A DNA stretch of 64,000 bases from Ilumatobacteraceae bacterium (GTDB lineage: Bacteria > Actinomycetota > Acidimicrobiia > Acidimicrobiales > Ilumatobacteraceae). The notes beneath the pieces are model-generated. The model ran no database searches. It was not told where the DNA came from and was given only the letters and a program-made list of their open reading frames with translations. Both the position numbers and the translations under genes were made by a program. Positions 8,216 through 16,251 of the stretch are shown piece by piece. Location: NCBI GenBank assembly GCA_033344875.1, contig JAWPMO010000001.1, positions 3,001,595 to 3,065,594 of the forward strand. Reading direction: 5' to 3'. Positions within the stretch are counted from its first letter, which is position 1. Each line of letters starts with the position of its first letter.

Positions 8216-8815
8216 ATGGCCCGCCTCTCGCCCGACGACCGACGTCGCACGATCGTCGACGCAGCGCTCGCCGTCGCCCGCCGGCACGGGTTGGGGGCGA
8301 CCACGGTGCGCGACGTCGGTGCCGAGATGGGCACGTCGAGCGGACTGATCCACCACTACTTCGCATCGATGGACGACGTGCTGGCGGCTGCGTTCGAGCA
8401 GGCGGCCGGCACCGATCTCGAACGAGCCCGAGCGGCGATCACCGCCGGCGCCGACGCCGGCCGGCAGCTCGACGCCTTCATCGAGACCTACGCACCCGCC
8501 CAGTCCGACTGGACGATGCAACTGTGGCTCGACGCGTGGTCGGAGGCAGCCCGGCGCCCGGCGCTGCAAGAGGTGTCACGACGTCTCAACCGTGAGTGGC
8601 AGAGCCTCGTGCGCGGCATCATCGAGCACGGCGTCGACACCGGCGAGTTCACGAGCGACGACCCCGACGCCGCTGCATGGCGGCTGCTCTCGGTGCTCGA
8701 CGGACTCGCCCTCCAGGTCGTCGCCCACGATGCCCTGATCACCCGCGACGACGTGGTGGCCTGGACCCGTGCTGCGGCCGCACGCGAACTCGCCACCGCA
8801 CCGATCGCCGGCTGA
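8216..8815 (+). CDS. TetR-family regulator (BetI-like)
   Basis: 199 residues. An N-terminal helix-turn-helix contains ATTVRDVGAEMGTSSGLIHHYFASMDD (about residues 25-51), followed by an all-helical ligand domain of the BetI type (WLDAWSEAARRP..QEVSRRLNREW). BetI-like repressors sense choline, betaine or related compounds; here the effector is presumably the amine handled by the divergent operon. The start was chosen because it follows a -10 box by 8 bp and gives the standard TetR N-terminus. It sits head to tail with a second, related TetR gene. Confidence 0.85.
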   Translation: MARLSPDDRRRTIVDAALAVARRHGLGATTVRDVGAEMGTSSGLIHHYFASMDDVLAAAFEQAAGTDLERARAAITAGADAGRQLDAFIETYAPAQSDWTMQLWLDAWSEAARRPALQEVSRRLNREWQSLVRGIIEHGVDTGEFTSDDPDAAAWRLLSVLDGLALQVVAHDALITRDDVVAWTRAAAARELATAPIAG

Positions 8816-8852
8816 GGCTCGCGTCCCCCGGCGCTCGGTACGCTCGAGTCGC

Positions 8853-9482
8853 ATGTCGACATCGGCCAGCGATCAACGGAGGACCGAGATCCTCGACGCC
8901 GTCGTGCGCGTGATCATCGACATCGGCTTCACCGACATGACCGTCGCCGACGTCGCGAAGGCGGCCGGTGTGTCGAACGCCCTCGTCCACTACCACTTCA
9001 CGTCGAAACCCGAGTTGATCGAGGCGGCGGTGCAGGCCGCGAGCCTCGACGACCGCAACTTCCGCGAGGCGATCGCCCGCGGGCCCGGGACGGCGACGGC
9101 GCGACTGACCGACGTCCTCTGCGATTCGCTGCCGGGTGATGCGGCCGACGGCTCCTGGTTGTTGTGGGTCGAGACCTGGGGCGAGACGCGTCGCCACCCG
9201 GGCATCCGCTCGGTCATGTCCGAACTCGACGCGCACGAGGTCGGCACGATCGTCGAGCTCATCGCCGAGGGCGAGGCCGCTGGCGAGTTCACATGCGACG
9301 ACCACCACGACACCGCGACGAGGCTCACCGCACTGCGCGACGGGCTGGCGGTCGACCGCACCCTGTTCCACGACGACGTCCCGGCCGAACGGACGCGCAC
9401 GCAGCTGCAGCGGTCACTCCAACGCAACCTCGGTCTGAGCGATGTCGAGTACCGGGCGCTCCTGGCGCCCCCGGCCACCTGA
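8853..9482 (+). CDS. TetR-family regulator (BetI-like), second copy
   Basis: 209 residues. The HTH is near residues 28-52 (MTVADVAKAAGVSNALVHYHFTSK), followed by a BetI-type C-terminal domain (WLLWVETWGETRRHPGIRSVMSELD). It resembles the preceding regulator in both halves, so the pair probably arose by duplication and divergence. The start ATG follows the first regulator's stop by 37 bp. The gene converges on the ThDP-dependent enzyme with a 7-bp gap. Which of the two controls the amine operon cannot be told. Confidence 0.82.
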   Translation: MSTSASDQRRTEILDAVVRVIIDIGFTDMTVADVAKAAGVSNALVHYHFTSKPELIEAAVQAASLDDRNFREAIARGPGTATARLTDVLCDSLPGDAADGSWLLWVETWGETRRHPGIRSVMSELDAHEVGTIVELIAEGEAAGEFTCDDHHDTATRLTALRDGLAVDRTLFHDDVPAERTRTQLQRSLQRNLGLSDVEYRALLAPPAT

Positions 9483-9489
9483 CGACGGG

Positions 9490-11178
9490 TCAGGCGCAGG
9501 CGACGTCGACGACCGCCTGGCGGCGCTCGGTCTGCACGACGCGGAGCGCTGCTTCGAGCACCGGGCGCAGCTGCGAGCGGTCGGTGACCTGCGCGCCGAA
9601 CCCGCCCGACGCCACGGCGTACATCTGCAGGTCGGGCATCGGTGACAGATCGGACATGATCGTCGAGTTGGTCCGAGCGGCGTCGCCATCGGGGTACACC
9701 ATCCGGGTCGACCCGTCGACGGCCGCCCACCGGGCGTTGTTCGCGACGATCGTGAGCACCGGGAGGTCGTGCTTGGCGGCAGCGTGGTGGCACACGGCCG
9801 GGTTGGCGAACATGTAGGCGCCGTCGCCGACACCGCAGATCACGGTCGCGTCGGGGCGGGCGTGCTGTACCCCGAGCGCGACCGGCAGCCCCCAGCCCAG
9901 CCCACCGGCGGTCGGCAGACCGAAGAACGTGCCGGGCAGCGTGCGGCGCAGGTGCGGCGGCTGCATCCAGTACTCGTTGACGAGGACCGCGTCGGTCGGC
10001 GCGAGCTCACCGAGCACCATCGAGAGGTACGACTTGGTGATCGCACCGTCGGCGGCAAGCTCGGCATCGGCCGCGCCGACGATGCGGTCACGGTGCGCGG
10101 CGGCGATCGCCGCGATCCGGTCGGCCCGGCCCTGGTCGATGTCGTCGGCGCGTCGGCTCAGCCCACGCTCGAGCGCACCGAGGAACGCGGCGGTGCCGGT
10201 GGTGATCGTGCTGTTGCTTCGGTGGGTGCGCATCGGGTAGCGGGCGAAGATCGGATCCGGCCCGGTCTGCACGACGTGCGCGTCGGGGCTCGGTGCACCG
10301 GCCGACTCCATCCACGGGACGTCGCAATCGAGGTACACGACGACATCGGCGTCGGCGTAGACCGCCTCGGGTCGACCGATCAGGTTCGGGTGACCGTCGG
10401 GCAGGTTGACGTATCGGCCGCCCACCTCGGCGACCGCGATCGCGTAGGTCTCACTGAGCGACGCGAGTGCAGCGACGGTCGAGTGGTCGGCACCCGATCG
10501 GGCGGTGACGATGACCGGGAGTCGGGCGGCGGCGATGCGATCGACCACGCTGTCGATCGCATCGCCGTCGGGAGCGGCCGGCGTGGGGGGCGACGCCGGC
10601 GCTCGGGACACGGGGGCGGAGGTGGTGGAGGCCAGCACCTCGCGCGGCAACGTGAGGTACACCGGGCCCTTCGGCTCGGTGTTGGCGATCGCGATGGCAC
10701 GGTCGACGACGGCCTCGATCTGACGGCCGTCCTTGAGTTCGTACTCCCACTTGACCGCTTCTCGTAGCATCGACGACTGGTCGAACATCTCCTGGGCCCA
10801 GTGGATGGGCAGGTCGCGCGATCCGAGCACGTCCGACTCGAACACGGGTGTTCGGCCCGCGGTGACCAGCATCGGGATGTTGTCGCGCGCCGCGTTGATC
10901 ACGGCGCACACCGCGTTGGCGGTGCCGACGCTGACGTGGAACATGACCGCCTGGGTCTCGCCGGTGGCGAGGTAGGCGCCGTGTGCCATGCCGGCGATCA
11001 GGTTCTCGTGACCGCCGAGGACCGGCACCGGGAACTGCTCGGCCGCATCGGGGTTGCCGGCGTACGCCTCGACCATCGGGGCGAAGTCGGTGCCCGCGTT
11101 GACGAACAACGACTCGATGCCGCGGTCCCGGAGCACCTCGAGGTAGCGCTCTGCCGTGGTCGGTGACGTGTCACTCAT
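9490..11178 (-). CDS. thiamine-diphosphate-dependent enzyme (acetolactate synthase/benzoylformate decarboxylase family)
   Basis: 562 residues with the three-domain ThDP enzyme layout. The catalytic Glu is in GGHENLIAGMAHG (E58), a central domain follows, and the ThDP/Mg motif starts GDGAYMF at residue 451 and ends near VANN (481). The family includes acetolactate synthase, benzoylformate decarboxylase and oxalyl-CoA decarboxylase. No ilvN or valine-pathway gene is near, so biosynthetic acetolactate synthase is unlikely. A 2-oxo-acid decarboxylase or lyase in catabolism is the likelier role. An AGGAGA ribosome site precedes the ATG. Confidence 0.75.
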   Translation of the reverse strand: MSDTSPTTAERYLEVLRDRGIESLFVNAGTDFAPMVEAYAGNPDAAEQFPVPVLGGHENLIAGMAHGAYLATGETQAVMFHVSVGTANAVCAVINAARDNIPMLVTAGRTPVFESDVLGSRDLPIHWAQEMFDQSSMLREAVKWEYELKDGRQIEAVVDRAIAIANTEPKGPVYLTLPREVLASTTSAPVSRAPASPPTPAAPDGDAIDSVVDRIAAARLPVIVTARSGADHSTVAALASLSETYAIAVAEVGGRYVNLPDGHPNLIGRPEAVYADADVVVYLDCDVPWMESAGAPSPDAHVVQTGPDPIFARYPMRTHRSNSTITTGTAAFLGALERGLSRRADDIDQGRADRIAAIAAAHRDRIVGAADAELAADGAITKSYLSMVLGELAPTDAVLVNEYWMQPPHLRRTLPGTFFGLPTAGGLGWGLPVALGVQHARPDATVICGVGDGAYMFANPAVCHHAAAKHDLPVLTIVANNARWAAVDGSTRMVYPDGDAARTNSTIMSDLSPMPDLQMYAVASGGFGAQVTDRSQLRPVLEAALRVVQTERRQAVVDVACA

Positions 11179-11404
11179 GCCTGTCTCCTGATCATCTCGC
11201 TGTGCTGATCACCATGCCGTCGTCGCCTCCGTCGGCGACGGGCAGGAGCAGCACCGGACACAGCGCTGGGGCGGTCAAACGTCGGCCGATCATGGAACCC
11301 CCTCAGATCCTGCGGGCGACACTCGCCTCGAGGGCCTACGGTACTGTATTCAATATCGCCATGCAAATGCTGGAGGTGGGCGGGTGCCGCCCGTGGCAGA
11401 GCCG
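11179..11404. other. intergenic region, no gene recognised
   Basis: 226 bp between two minus-strand genes. It holds the upstream region of the ThDP enzyme and an unusually AT-rich patch (about 11337-11372, containing TGTATTCAATATCG). A GC-rich inverted sequence beside the DUF808 stop (GGGCGG-GTG-CCGCCC) may end that transcript. A short plus-strand frame across it has no coding character. Confidence 0.5.
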
Positions 11405-12343
11405 TCAGTGATGGTCGGAATCGCCGAACGGCAGGCGACTCACCACGGCGACCACGAGCGCGCCGATGGCGAGGCCGAGCACCGCCGAGAGCGACGTGTT
11501 GACCAGCCACGCCAGCACGCCACCGATGCCGCCGACGTCGTGCACCGACTCCTCGAGGTCGTGCACCAACCCGTACGGGCCGTGCCAACCGAGCTCGTCG
11601 GCACCGACGAGGATGATGTGCCCGCCGACCCACAGCATCGCGGCCGTCCCGATGATCGACAGCCAGGTCAGCAGCTTCGGCATGCCGTTCACCAGCAGTC
11701 GGCCGACCCGCTGGGCGCCCGCCGATTCTCGTTGTGCGAGGGCGAGGCCGACGTCGTCCATCTTCACGATGAGGGCCACGAGGCCGTAGACGATCAACGT
11801 GATCACGATCGCGACGACCACGAGGATCACCGCTCGCTGGAAGACGGCCTCGTCGATCACCTCCTTCAGCGCGATGACCATGATCTCGGCGGAGAGGATG
11901 AAGTCGGTGCGGATCGCGCCCGCGATCGTGGCCTTCTCGGCCTCGGGGCCCTTCATCACCGCCGGGACGTCGCGGTCGTGACCGTTGTGGCGGAGCTTGT
12001 GCCAGACCTTCTCGGCACCCTCGAAGCAGAGGTAGGCGCCACCGAAGATGAGGATGACCTCGACCACCTTCGGGGCGACCTCGCTGAGGAGCAGCGCCAC
12101 GGGGAGGATGAAGAGCAGCTTGTTGCGGAACGACCCGGTGGCGATCCGCTTGATGATCGGGAGTTCGCGATCGGCAGCGAGACCGTGGACGTACGCCGGC
12201 GTGACGGCCGTGTCGTCGATGACCACACCGGCGGCCTTGGTGCTCGCCCTGCCGGCTGCGGCCCCGACGTCGTCGATCGAGGCGGCGGCGAGCTTCGCCA
12301 GCGCCGCCACGTCGTCGAGAAGTCCCGTCAATCCACCTGCCAC
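11405..12343 (-). CDS. DUF808 family membrane protein
   Basis: 312 residues beginning GTG. The N-terminus MAGGLTGLLDDVAALAKLAAASIDD is typical of DUF808 (YedI-like) proteins. Several hydrophobic helices follow, with conserved PKVVEVILIFGGAYLCFEGAEK near residues 89-110. These are multi-pass inner-membrane proteins of unknown function in many bacteria. A GGAGCAGGAGC ribosome site lies just before the GTG. It stands alone beside the tRNA gene, with no operon partner. Confidence 0.85.
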   Translation of the reverse strand: MAGGLTGLLDDVAALAKLAAASIDDVGAAAGRASTKAAGVVIDDTAVTPAYVHGLAADRELPIIKRIATGSFRNKLLFILPVALLLSEVAPKVVEVILIFGGAYLCFEGAEKVWHKLRHNGHDRDVPAVMKGPEAEKATIAGAIRTDFILSAEIMVIALKEVIDEAVFQRAVILVVVAIVITLIVYGLVALIVKMDDVGLALAQRESAGAQRVGRLLVNGMPKLLTWLSIIGTAAMLWVGGHIILVGADELGWHGPYGLVHDLEESVHDVGGIGGVLAWLVNTSLSAVLGLAIGALVVAVVSRLPFGDSDHH

Positions 12344-12405
12344 GTTTGCTCCTGCTCCACCGGGTCGAGAACTGCGCCGAGGCTACTGGCACCGGGTTCC
12401 GACGC

Positions 12406-12438
12406 GACGAGGCCCCGGCCAGTTGCCGGGGCCTCGTC
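12406..12438 (-). terminator. 13-bp GC hairpin downstream of tRNA-Leu
   Basis: Perfect 13-bp inverted repeat (GACGAGGCCCCGG / CCGGGGCCTCGTC) with a 7-nt loop, starting 3 bp after the tRNA 3' CCA on the minus strand. There is no U-tract, as often in actinobacteria. It probably ends or stabilises the tRNA transcript. Confidence 0.75.
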
Positions 12439-12440
12439 GA

Positions 12441-12526
12441 TGGTGCGCGAGGGGGGACTTGAACCCCCACGCCCTTGCGGACACCAGCACCTGAAGCTGG
12501 CGCGTCTGCCATTCCGCCACTCGCGC
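12441..12526 (-). tRNA. tRNA-Leu (anticodon CAG)
   Basis: 86 nt including an encoded CCA. The acceptor stem GCGCGAG pairs with CTCGCGC. The anticodon loop reads CTTCAGG, giving anticodon CAG (codon CUG). A long variable arm (GTGTCCGCAAGGGCGT) marks it as class II, and the T-loop is GTTCAAG. It reads divergently to fhaA across the SGNH gene. Mycobacteria also carry a tRNA-Leu at this place in the fhaA-pknB block. Confidence 0.95.
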
Positions 12527-12597
12527 AACGTGGACTGCGAAGCGTAACCGTCCGACCGAACGACCCGCAACGCCGTTCGGCGTCACGAAACCGGCCC

Positions 12598-14946
12598 CTA
12601 CGAGCCCGGCTCCTGGCGAAGGAAGCGGCTGAACGGGTTGTTCAGCTGGGCGAAACCCCAGGCGAACACCATGCCGGCAGCCAGCAGCAACACCAGCGGC
12701 AACGCGAGGGCCCGAACGGTCCGGAACAACTCGACGCGGATCCACTCGTCGTCCGACACCAACTCGTCGGTCACCGCGGCCACTTCGGCGGCGAGTTCGT
12801 CGATCCGATCGTCGACCGCAGCCGGCACCTCACCATCTCCATCGTCGCCACCACCGGCACCGGCAGACCCGTCGCCGTCGCCGTCACCGTCATCGGCCAC
12901 CGCCGGGTCGGTCGTGCAGTCGAACGGACGGTCACCCGCGACCACGCCCGTCATCTCGCCCGACCCGAGCGCCTGCGCCGCCCGGCACACGGCGGCGGTC
13001 GCCGTCAGCTCGTGACCCAACTCGTTCGGGTGCATGCTCCCGGGGATCCACGTCGCGGGCGAGTACCGGCCCAGCGGGTCACCGGCCGGCGGCACCAGTT
13101 TCAGGTGGTTCGCTCCGGCCGCCTCGCCGCACAACTGCGCACCGTCGAACGCGTCGACGCCCGCGGCGACGAACACGAAGCCTGCCCGCCCGGCCGCGTC
13201 GGCGATCGTCAGGTCGAGCTTCTGGATGAAGTCGACGACGAACTCGCGCTCCTCCTGCGACAGCCCCAGGTCGCAGCTCGTGCGCCGCTCGGCGTTGACC
13301 AGCATCGGGTACGGCATCACCAACACCTCGGCCGAAGGGAACGCGCCGCGCACCTCGCCGTACACCTCGTCGAGCTGCGGGCCGAGGAGATCGATCGCGT
13401 CCAACCAGATCTCGCGCCGCTCCTCACACCCCTTCGGCAGCAGACACGCCTTCACGATCGACGAGAACCCGACGTCGTTGCCGCCGATGCTCAACAGCAC
13501 CACCTCGGCCTCGGCGGTCGCACCTCGATCGAGCGCCGAGACCAACTGCGGCAGTGCACCGGGCGGCTCGTCGACGTCGGCCGCCAGTGCGTCGGCCCAC
13601 ACCCCCACCAGCGGGTTCGGCGCATCGGGGTCCGCGACCAGGTCGGCGTCGCCCGAGAGGTCGCCGTCGCCGTCCGGTTCGGGGCGCGCTCGGCAGCGGC
13701 GGCCGTCCGGCCACATCTGGCCGCACGAGGTCAGGTCGGCGATCTTGGCGCCAGAACACGCGAGCGACAGCACGTTCGTGCCGAGCGCGCGCGCGATCAG
13801 GAACGGGTGCGCCGTCGGCGCCCGCCGGCACTGGTTGCCGCCCGCCTCGTTCGTCCCATCGAAGAACTCGAGCGCACCCTCGCCGGAGATGAACGAATCG
13901 CCGAGCGCCACGATCTGCACCGGCTTGCCGGTCACGGTCGGCACGGTCTCGGCGATCGTGACCGACCGGTCGACGAGCCCCCAGGCGATCACGTAGCCGG
14001 CGAGCATCAGCAGCACGATGCCCTCGCCGCGCAGCACGAAGAACCCACCCGTCAGCGCGATCATCAGCCCGAGCACGAACGCGAGCCCCGGGTTCTGCAT
14101 GACGTACGCCATCCAGCCCCACACGATCGTCATCCCGACCAACGCCAGCCCCATCGCCCACCACGCCTTCCGGGCGGGGCAGTCGAGCTGCAGGGCGCCG
14201 ACGCCGAGCATCGACATCGACGCCGCCACCACCGACAGGCCAACGAGCAACATGATCGAGTTCGACGTGAACGCTCCGGCGAACATCACGAACAACCCGA
14301 GCAGCGTGACGTCGACGAGGATCCGCACCGTGCGCCCCAGCGCGTCGCCACGAGACTCGAGGTAGGAGATCGAGCCGATCTTGATCGTGACCAGCCCGGC
14401 GAGCCACGCGACCGAACCGACCACCGAAGCGGTGCCGTCGGAGATCAGGAACAGCCCGATCCCGACCGCCATCGCCTCGAAGCCGTACCACGCCGCGCTC
14501 CCCACACCGATCGACGGCACCGCCGCCGCGCTGCCCGCCGTGTCGCCGACCTCGCCGACCTCGCCGACCTCGCCGACCTCGCCGACAGCATCGTCGCGCC
14601 CGATCCACAGGAACAGTCCGATGATGCCGAGCGTCAGCAGCACCATCCCCGCGATCGCCACGATCGGGTACGACTGCTTCGCGATCGAGAACGCGACCAC
14701 CCCGAGCCCGAACGCGGCCATGCCGCCGAACGCCCACGGCCACCACGACGACGCTCCCGCCCGGAGACGGCGCGCCAGTGCGTCGTTGATCTGGAGCAGC
14801 AGCAACGACAGGCAGGTCATGCCGATCATGAAGAACACGAGGATCCACCAGATCCGGTCGAGCTGCGTCGACACCCCCATCGCCACCGCGCCGGCGACGA
14901 TCAACAGGATCATCACCGACCGTCTGGCCTGCGTCCGAACCCCCAT
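12598..14946 (-). CDS. large membrane protein with extracytoplasmic SGNH/GDSL hydrolase domain
   Basis: 782 residues. The N-terminal 340 contain about ten hydrophobic helices in a pattern I cannot assign. A SGNH hydrolase follows: GDSFISGEG at residue 349 (nucleophile Ser351), a GGNDVGF block III, and HPNELGH as block V. A cysteine-rich stretch suggests an oxidised, secreted fold, and a final helix lies near the C-terminus. The layout resembles membrane acyl-esterases that act on cell-wall or lipid substrates. A tandem VGE repeat lies in a loop after the fourth helix. The ATG at 14946 was preferred because upstream codons lack coding character. It stands alone between tRNA-Leu and fhaA. Confidence 0.75.
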   Translation of the reverse strand: MGVRTQARRSVMILLIVAGAVAMGVSTQLDRIWWILVFFMIGMTCLSLLLLQINDALARRLRAGASSWWPWAFGGMAAFGLGVVAFSIAKQSYPIVAIAGMVLLTLGIIGLFLWIGRDDAVGEVGEVGEVGEVGDTAGSAAAVPSIGVGSAAWYGFEAMAVGIGLFLISDGTASVVGSVAWLAGLVTIKIGSISYLESRGDALGRTVRILVDVTLLGLFVMFAGAFTSNSIMLLVGLSVVAASMSMLGVGALQLDCPARKAWWAMGLALVGMTIVWGWMAYVMQNPGLAFVLGLMIALTGGFFVLRGEGIVLLMLAGYVIAWGLVDRSVTIAETVPTVTGKPVQIVALGDSFISGEGALEFFDGTNEAGGNQCRRAPTAHPFLIARALGTNVLSLACSGAKIADLTSCGQMWPDGRRCRARPEPDGDGDLSGDADLVADPDAPNPLVGVWADALAADVDEPPGALPQLVSALDRGATAEAEVVLLSIGGNDVGFSSIVKACLLPKGCEERREIWLDAIDLLGPQLDEVYGEVRGAFPSAEVLVMPYPMLVNAERRTSCDLGLSQEEREFVVDFIQKLDLTIADAAGRAGFVFVAAGVDAFDGAQLCGEAAGANHLKLVPPAGDPLGRYSPATWIPGSMHPNELGHELTATAAVCRAAQALGSGEMTGVVAGDRPFDCTTDPAVADDGDGDGDGSAGAGGGDDGDGEVPAAVDDRIDELAAEVAAVTDELVSDDEWIRVELFRTVRALALPLVLLLAAGMVFAWGFAQLNNPFSRFLRQEPGS
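14543..14586 (-). repeat. 9-bp in-frame tandem repeat
   Basis: Four perfect copies of TCGCCGACC and a partial fifth, coding for repeated Val-Gly-Glu in a hydrophilic loop of the SGNH membrane protein. The length is a multiple of three, so copy-number change would not shift the frame. Confidence 0.9.
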
Positions 14947-15020
14947 CTGCCTCACCCCCGTCGTGAACCCGTGCCTGCACAGAGCACTCGGAGGCCGTTC
15001 AGATACGCGCCCCCGCATCG

Positions 15021-15049
15021 TTCACGGAACCGGCGACAACCGTTAGCCT
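15021..15049 (+). promoter_or_regulatory. candidate promoter of the fhaA-pbpA operon
   Basis: TTCACG (15021-15026) and TAGCCT (15044-15049) are 17 bp apart. The -10 lies 10 bp before the fhaA ATG, implying a leaderless or nearly leaderless mRNA. Confidence 0.4.
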
Positions 15050-15059
15050 TGCTCCGACC

Positions 15060-15719
15060 ATGGGCATGCAAGGACTCGAAGGTCGCCTGGAGCGTATGGT
15101 CGAGGGCGTGTTCCGTCGTTCGCGCAACTCCATCCGTCCGATCGAGCTCGGTCGACGCCTCATCCGCGAAATGGACGACCATCGTTCGGTCGACGTCAAA
15201 GGGCAGCGAATCGTGCCGAACGACTTCGCCGTGATGCTGTCCGCATCCGACCACGCCGGCTTCGCCGACATCGAGGACGCCCTGCGTACCGAGCTCGTCG
15301 AGGCGATCCGCGAGTACGCCCGCGAGGAGGGCTACCACTTCATGGGCCCCGTCGCCGTCGAGCTGCGGGTCGACAACTCGCTGCGCGCCGGGCACTTCGG
15401 CATCTCGTCGCAGCTCAAGCAGTCCGAACCCGGCAAACGACCCGGCACGATCGTCATGCCGTCCGGCGACCGCATCGAACTCACCAACGACGTCAACCTG
15501 ATCGGCCGCCTCGCCGACTGCGTCGTCATCATCTCCGACGGCAACACCAGCCGCCACCACGCCCAGATCACACGATCCGGCAGCGGGTTCGTGATCGCCG
15601 ACCTCGGCTCGACCAACGGCACGTCGGTCAACGGCGAACGCCTCGTGGCCGACCATCGCCTCGCCGACGGCGACATCATCACCGTCGGCTCCGTCAGCAT
15701 CCGCTTCGAAGCCTCGTGA
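15060..15719 (+). CDS. fhaA: FHA-domain protein FhaA (DUF3662 + FHA)
   Basis: 219 residues. The N-terminal DUF3662 domain (about 1-115, starting LEGRLERMVEGVFRRS) is specific to actinobacterial FhaA. A short linker leads to an FHA phosphothreonine-binding domain (about 140-216) with IGR, SRHHAQI and LGSTNGTSVNG. In mycobacteria FhaA binds phosphorylated MviN/CwsA-type partners and modulates peptidoglycan synthesis. The linker is far shorter than in M. tuberculosis FhaA. It is the first gene of the signalling operon; the next FHA gene begins 22 bp after the stop. Confidence 0.92.
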   Translation: MGMQGLEGRLERMVEGVFRRSRNSIRPIELGRRLIREMDDHRSVDVKGQRIVPNDFAVMLSASDHAGFADIEDALRTELVEAIREYAREEGYHFMGPVAVELRVDNSLRAGHFGISSQLKQSEPGKRPGTIVMPSGDRIELTNDVNLIGRLADCVVIISDGNTSRHHAQITRSGSGFVIADLGSTNGTSVNGERLVADHRLADGDIITVGSVSIRFEAS

Positions 15720-15741
15720 CCCGGCACCCCTCGCGACTCCC

Positions 15742-16251
15742 ATGACCGATCAGGTACTCGACGTCCTCAAACTGGTGCTCCTGGCACTGCTGTACCTGTT
15801 CTTCGCCCGCGTGCTGTGGGCGGTGTGGAGCGAGGTCCGCCAACCGATCAACGCCCGCCACGCCGGTGAACCGGTGCCGCAACCGTCGCCGACGCCGGCC
15901 GGCGGTGTGCCGGCGCCGACCGGTCGCCGCCCGTCCAAGCCGGCCAAGGGTCGCCGCGGCACCCCGGCCCGTCTCGTCACCCTCGAACCGAAAGAGCGCC
16001 GGGGCACCGCGTTCGCGCTCGGTGCCACCGTGTCGATCGGCCGTGAATCCGACAACACCGTCGTGATCACCGACGATGCCTACATCTCCTCGCACCACGC
16101 GACGATCTCGATGGCCGACGGCCACGTCGTCGTCGACGACCTCGGGTCGCGCAACGGCACCTACCTCAACGGGGCCAAGTTGACCCAGCGGCACACCCTC
16201 AACACCGGCGACCGCATCCAGGTCGGATACACCGTGCTGGAGGCCCAGTAG
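15742..16251 (+). CDS. fhaB: FHA-domain protein FhaB (FipA-like)
   Basis: 169 residues. One N-terminal membrane helix (about 7-25) and a Pro/Gly-rich linker lead to a C-terminal FHA domain (about 92-169) with SIGRESDNTVVI, SSHHATI and DLGSRNGTYLNG. FhaB proteins are PknA/PknB substrates that recruit division factors. The stop TAG overlaps the next gene's GTG by one base, so fhaB and pstP are translationally coupled. Confidence 0.92.
   Translation: MTDQVLDVLKLVLLALLYLFFARVLWAVWSEVRQPINARHAGEPVPQPSPTPAGGVPAPTGRRPSKPAKGRRGTPARLVTLEPKERRGTAFALGATVSIGRESDNTVVITDDAYISSHHATISMADGHVVVDDLGSRNGTYLNGAKLTQRHTLNTGDRIQVGYTVLEAQ

Noticed and set aside
11163-11411. 82-codon plus-strand frame between the ThDP enzyme and DUF808
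   Set aside because: No ribosome site, overlaps the divergent start region, and its composition is not gene-like.
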